A stretch of 64,000 nucleotides of DNA from Streptomyces sp. NBC_01549 (GTDB lineage Bacteria > Actinomycetota > Actinomycetes > Streptomycetales > Streptomycetaceae). The stretch is taken from contig NZ_JAPEPW010000001.1 in assembly GCF_026339955.1 (NCBI RefSeq), positions 1,364,001 through 1,428,000 of the forward strand, read 5' to 3'. Under the pieces are notes generated by a model that made no database searches, was not told the DNA's origin, and was given only the letters and a program-made list of their open reading frames with translations. How positions within the stretch are numbered: the stretch's first letter is position 1; each line of letters starts with the position of its first letter. The translations under genes were made by a program, and so were the position numbers. Shown here piece after piece: positions 63,940 through 64,000 of the stretch.

Positions 63940-64000
63940 CTACTTCACTGCCAGCACCAGCGAGTCGGACGGCGAGCGCCACACCGGCCGGGCCTCCGCG
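63940..64000 (-). CDS. 3' end of an unidentified minus-strand gene
   Basis: Read on the minus strand, an open frame ends [19 protein letters not shown] at TAG 63940-63942. Only about 19 residues are visible, too few to identify the product. The convergent placement behind the terminator at 63863 and codon usage support a real gene running in from the right. Confidence 0.5.
   Translation of the reverse strand, partial: AEARPVWRSPSDSLVLAVK

Overview
The window is typical high-GC actinobacterial DNA and almost certainly comes from a Streptomyces chromosome. Third codon positions are strongly GC-biased, GTG and TTG starts are common, and starts and stops overlap as ATGA or GTGA. It carries a complete conservon (cvnABCD plus a partner enzyme), the fused E1/E2 2-oxoglutarate dehydrogenase of actinobacteria, a Ku protein with a Lys/Ala tail, and Streptomyces-type intergenic repeats. 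Much of the backbone (ku/ligD, a RodA-PBP pair, lon, kgd, malic enzyme, amino-acid ABC transporter) resembles, from memory, the SCO5260-SCO5310 interval of S. coelicolor, i.e. the chromosome core.

Layout: 1-3348 holds the 3' end of a secreted M1 metallopeptidase and a cell-wall amidase. 3998-13340 is a five-gene, one-direction accessory cluster: a carrier-protein/six-TM protein built like epsilon-poly-lysine synthetase without its adenylation domain, a stand-alone half-C/A/T/TE NRPS, a SyrP-like oxygenase, and SbnB and SbnA, the two enzymes that make L-2,3-diaminopropionate. 13392-20611 holds Ku and LigD polymerase, a repeat-rich gap, NERD and phosphatase genes, a lipoprotein/histidine kinase pair and a small secreted protein. 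20692-25633 holds a SEDS-PBP pair and a two-gene permease system. 25647-30523 is scarred: an ADP-ribosylglycohydrolase remnant, two divergent diiron enzymes, a TetR gene behind a long hairpin, and a decayed tnpB element with a ribbon-helix-helix gene. 30556-40054 holds an NlpC/P60 endopeptidase, the conservon, a PP2C-like protein and duplicated MarR genes. 40278-47468 has lon under a likely HspR operator, a beheaded sulfatase, an IS701-type insertion placed exactly on a stop codon, a rhomboid-like gene and a spermidine-synthase-like gene. 47582-63846 is core metabolism and regulation: a two-component system, kgd, DUF4097/PadR, an HTH/Clp-N pair with two matching operators, an oxidoreductase, malic enzyme and an amino-acid ABC transporter. 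A partial gene enters at the right edge.

The best candidate for an undescribed system is 3998-13340. SbnA and SbnB would supply L-2,3-diaminopropionate, the A domain at 6655-9924 would activate an amino acid, and the membrane protein supplies the Pls-type carrier and three tandem condensation-like domains in trans. Together they suggest a split, two-polypeptide route to an isopeptide-linked diaminopropionate oligomer or polymer, possibly hydroxylated. The gene identities are read from motifs; the product is inference.
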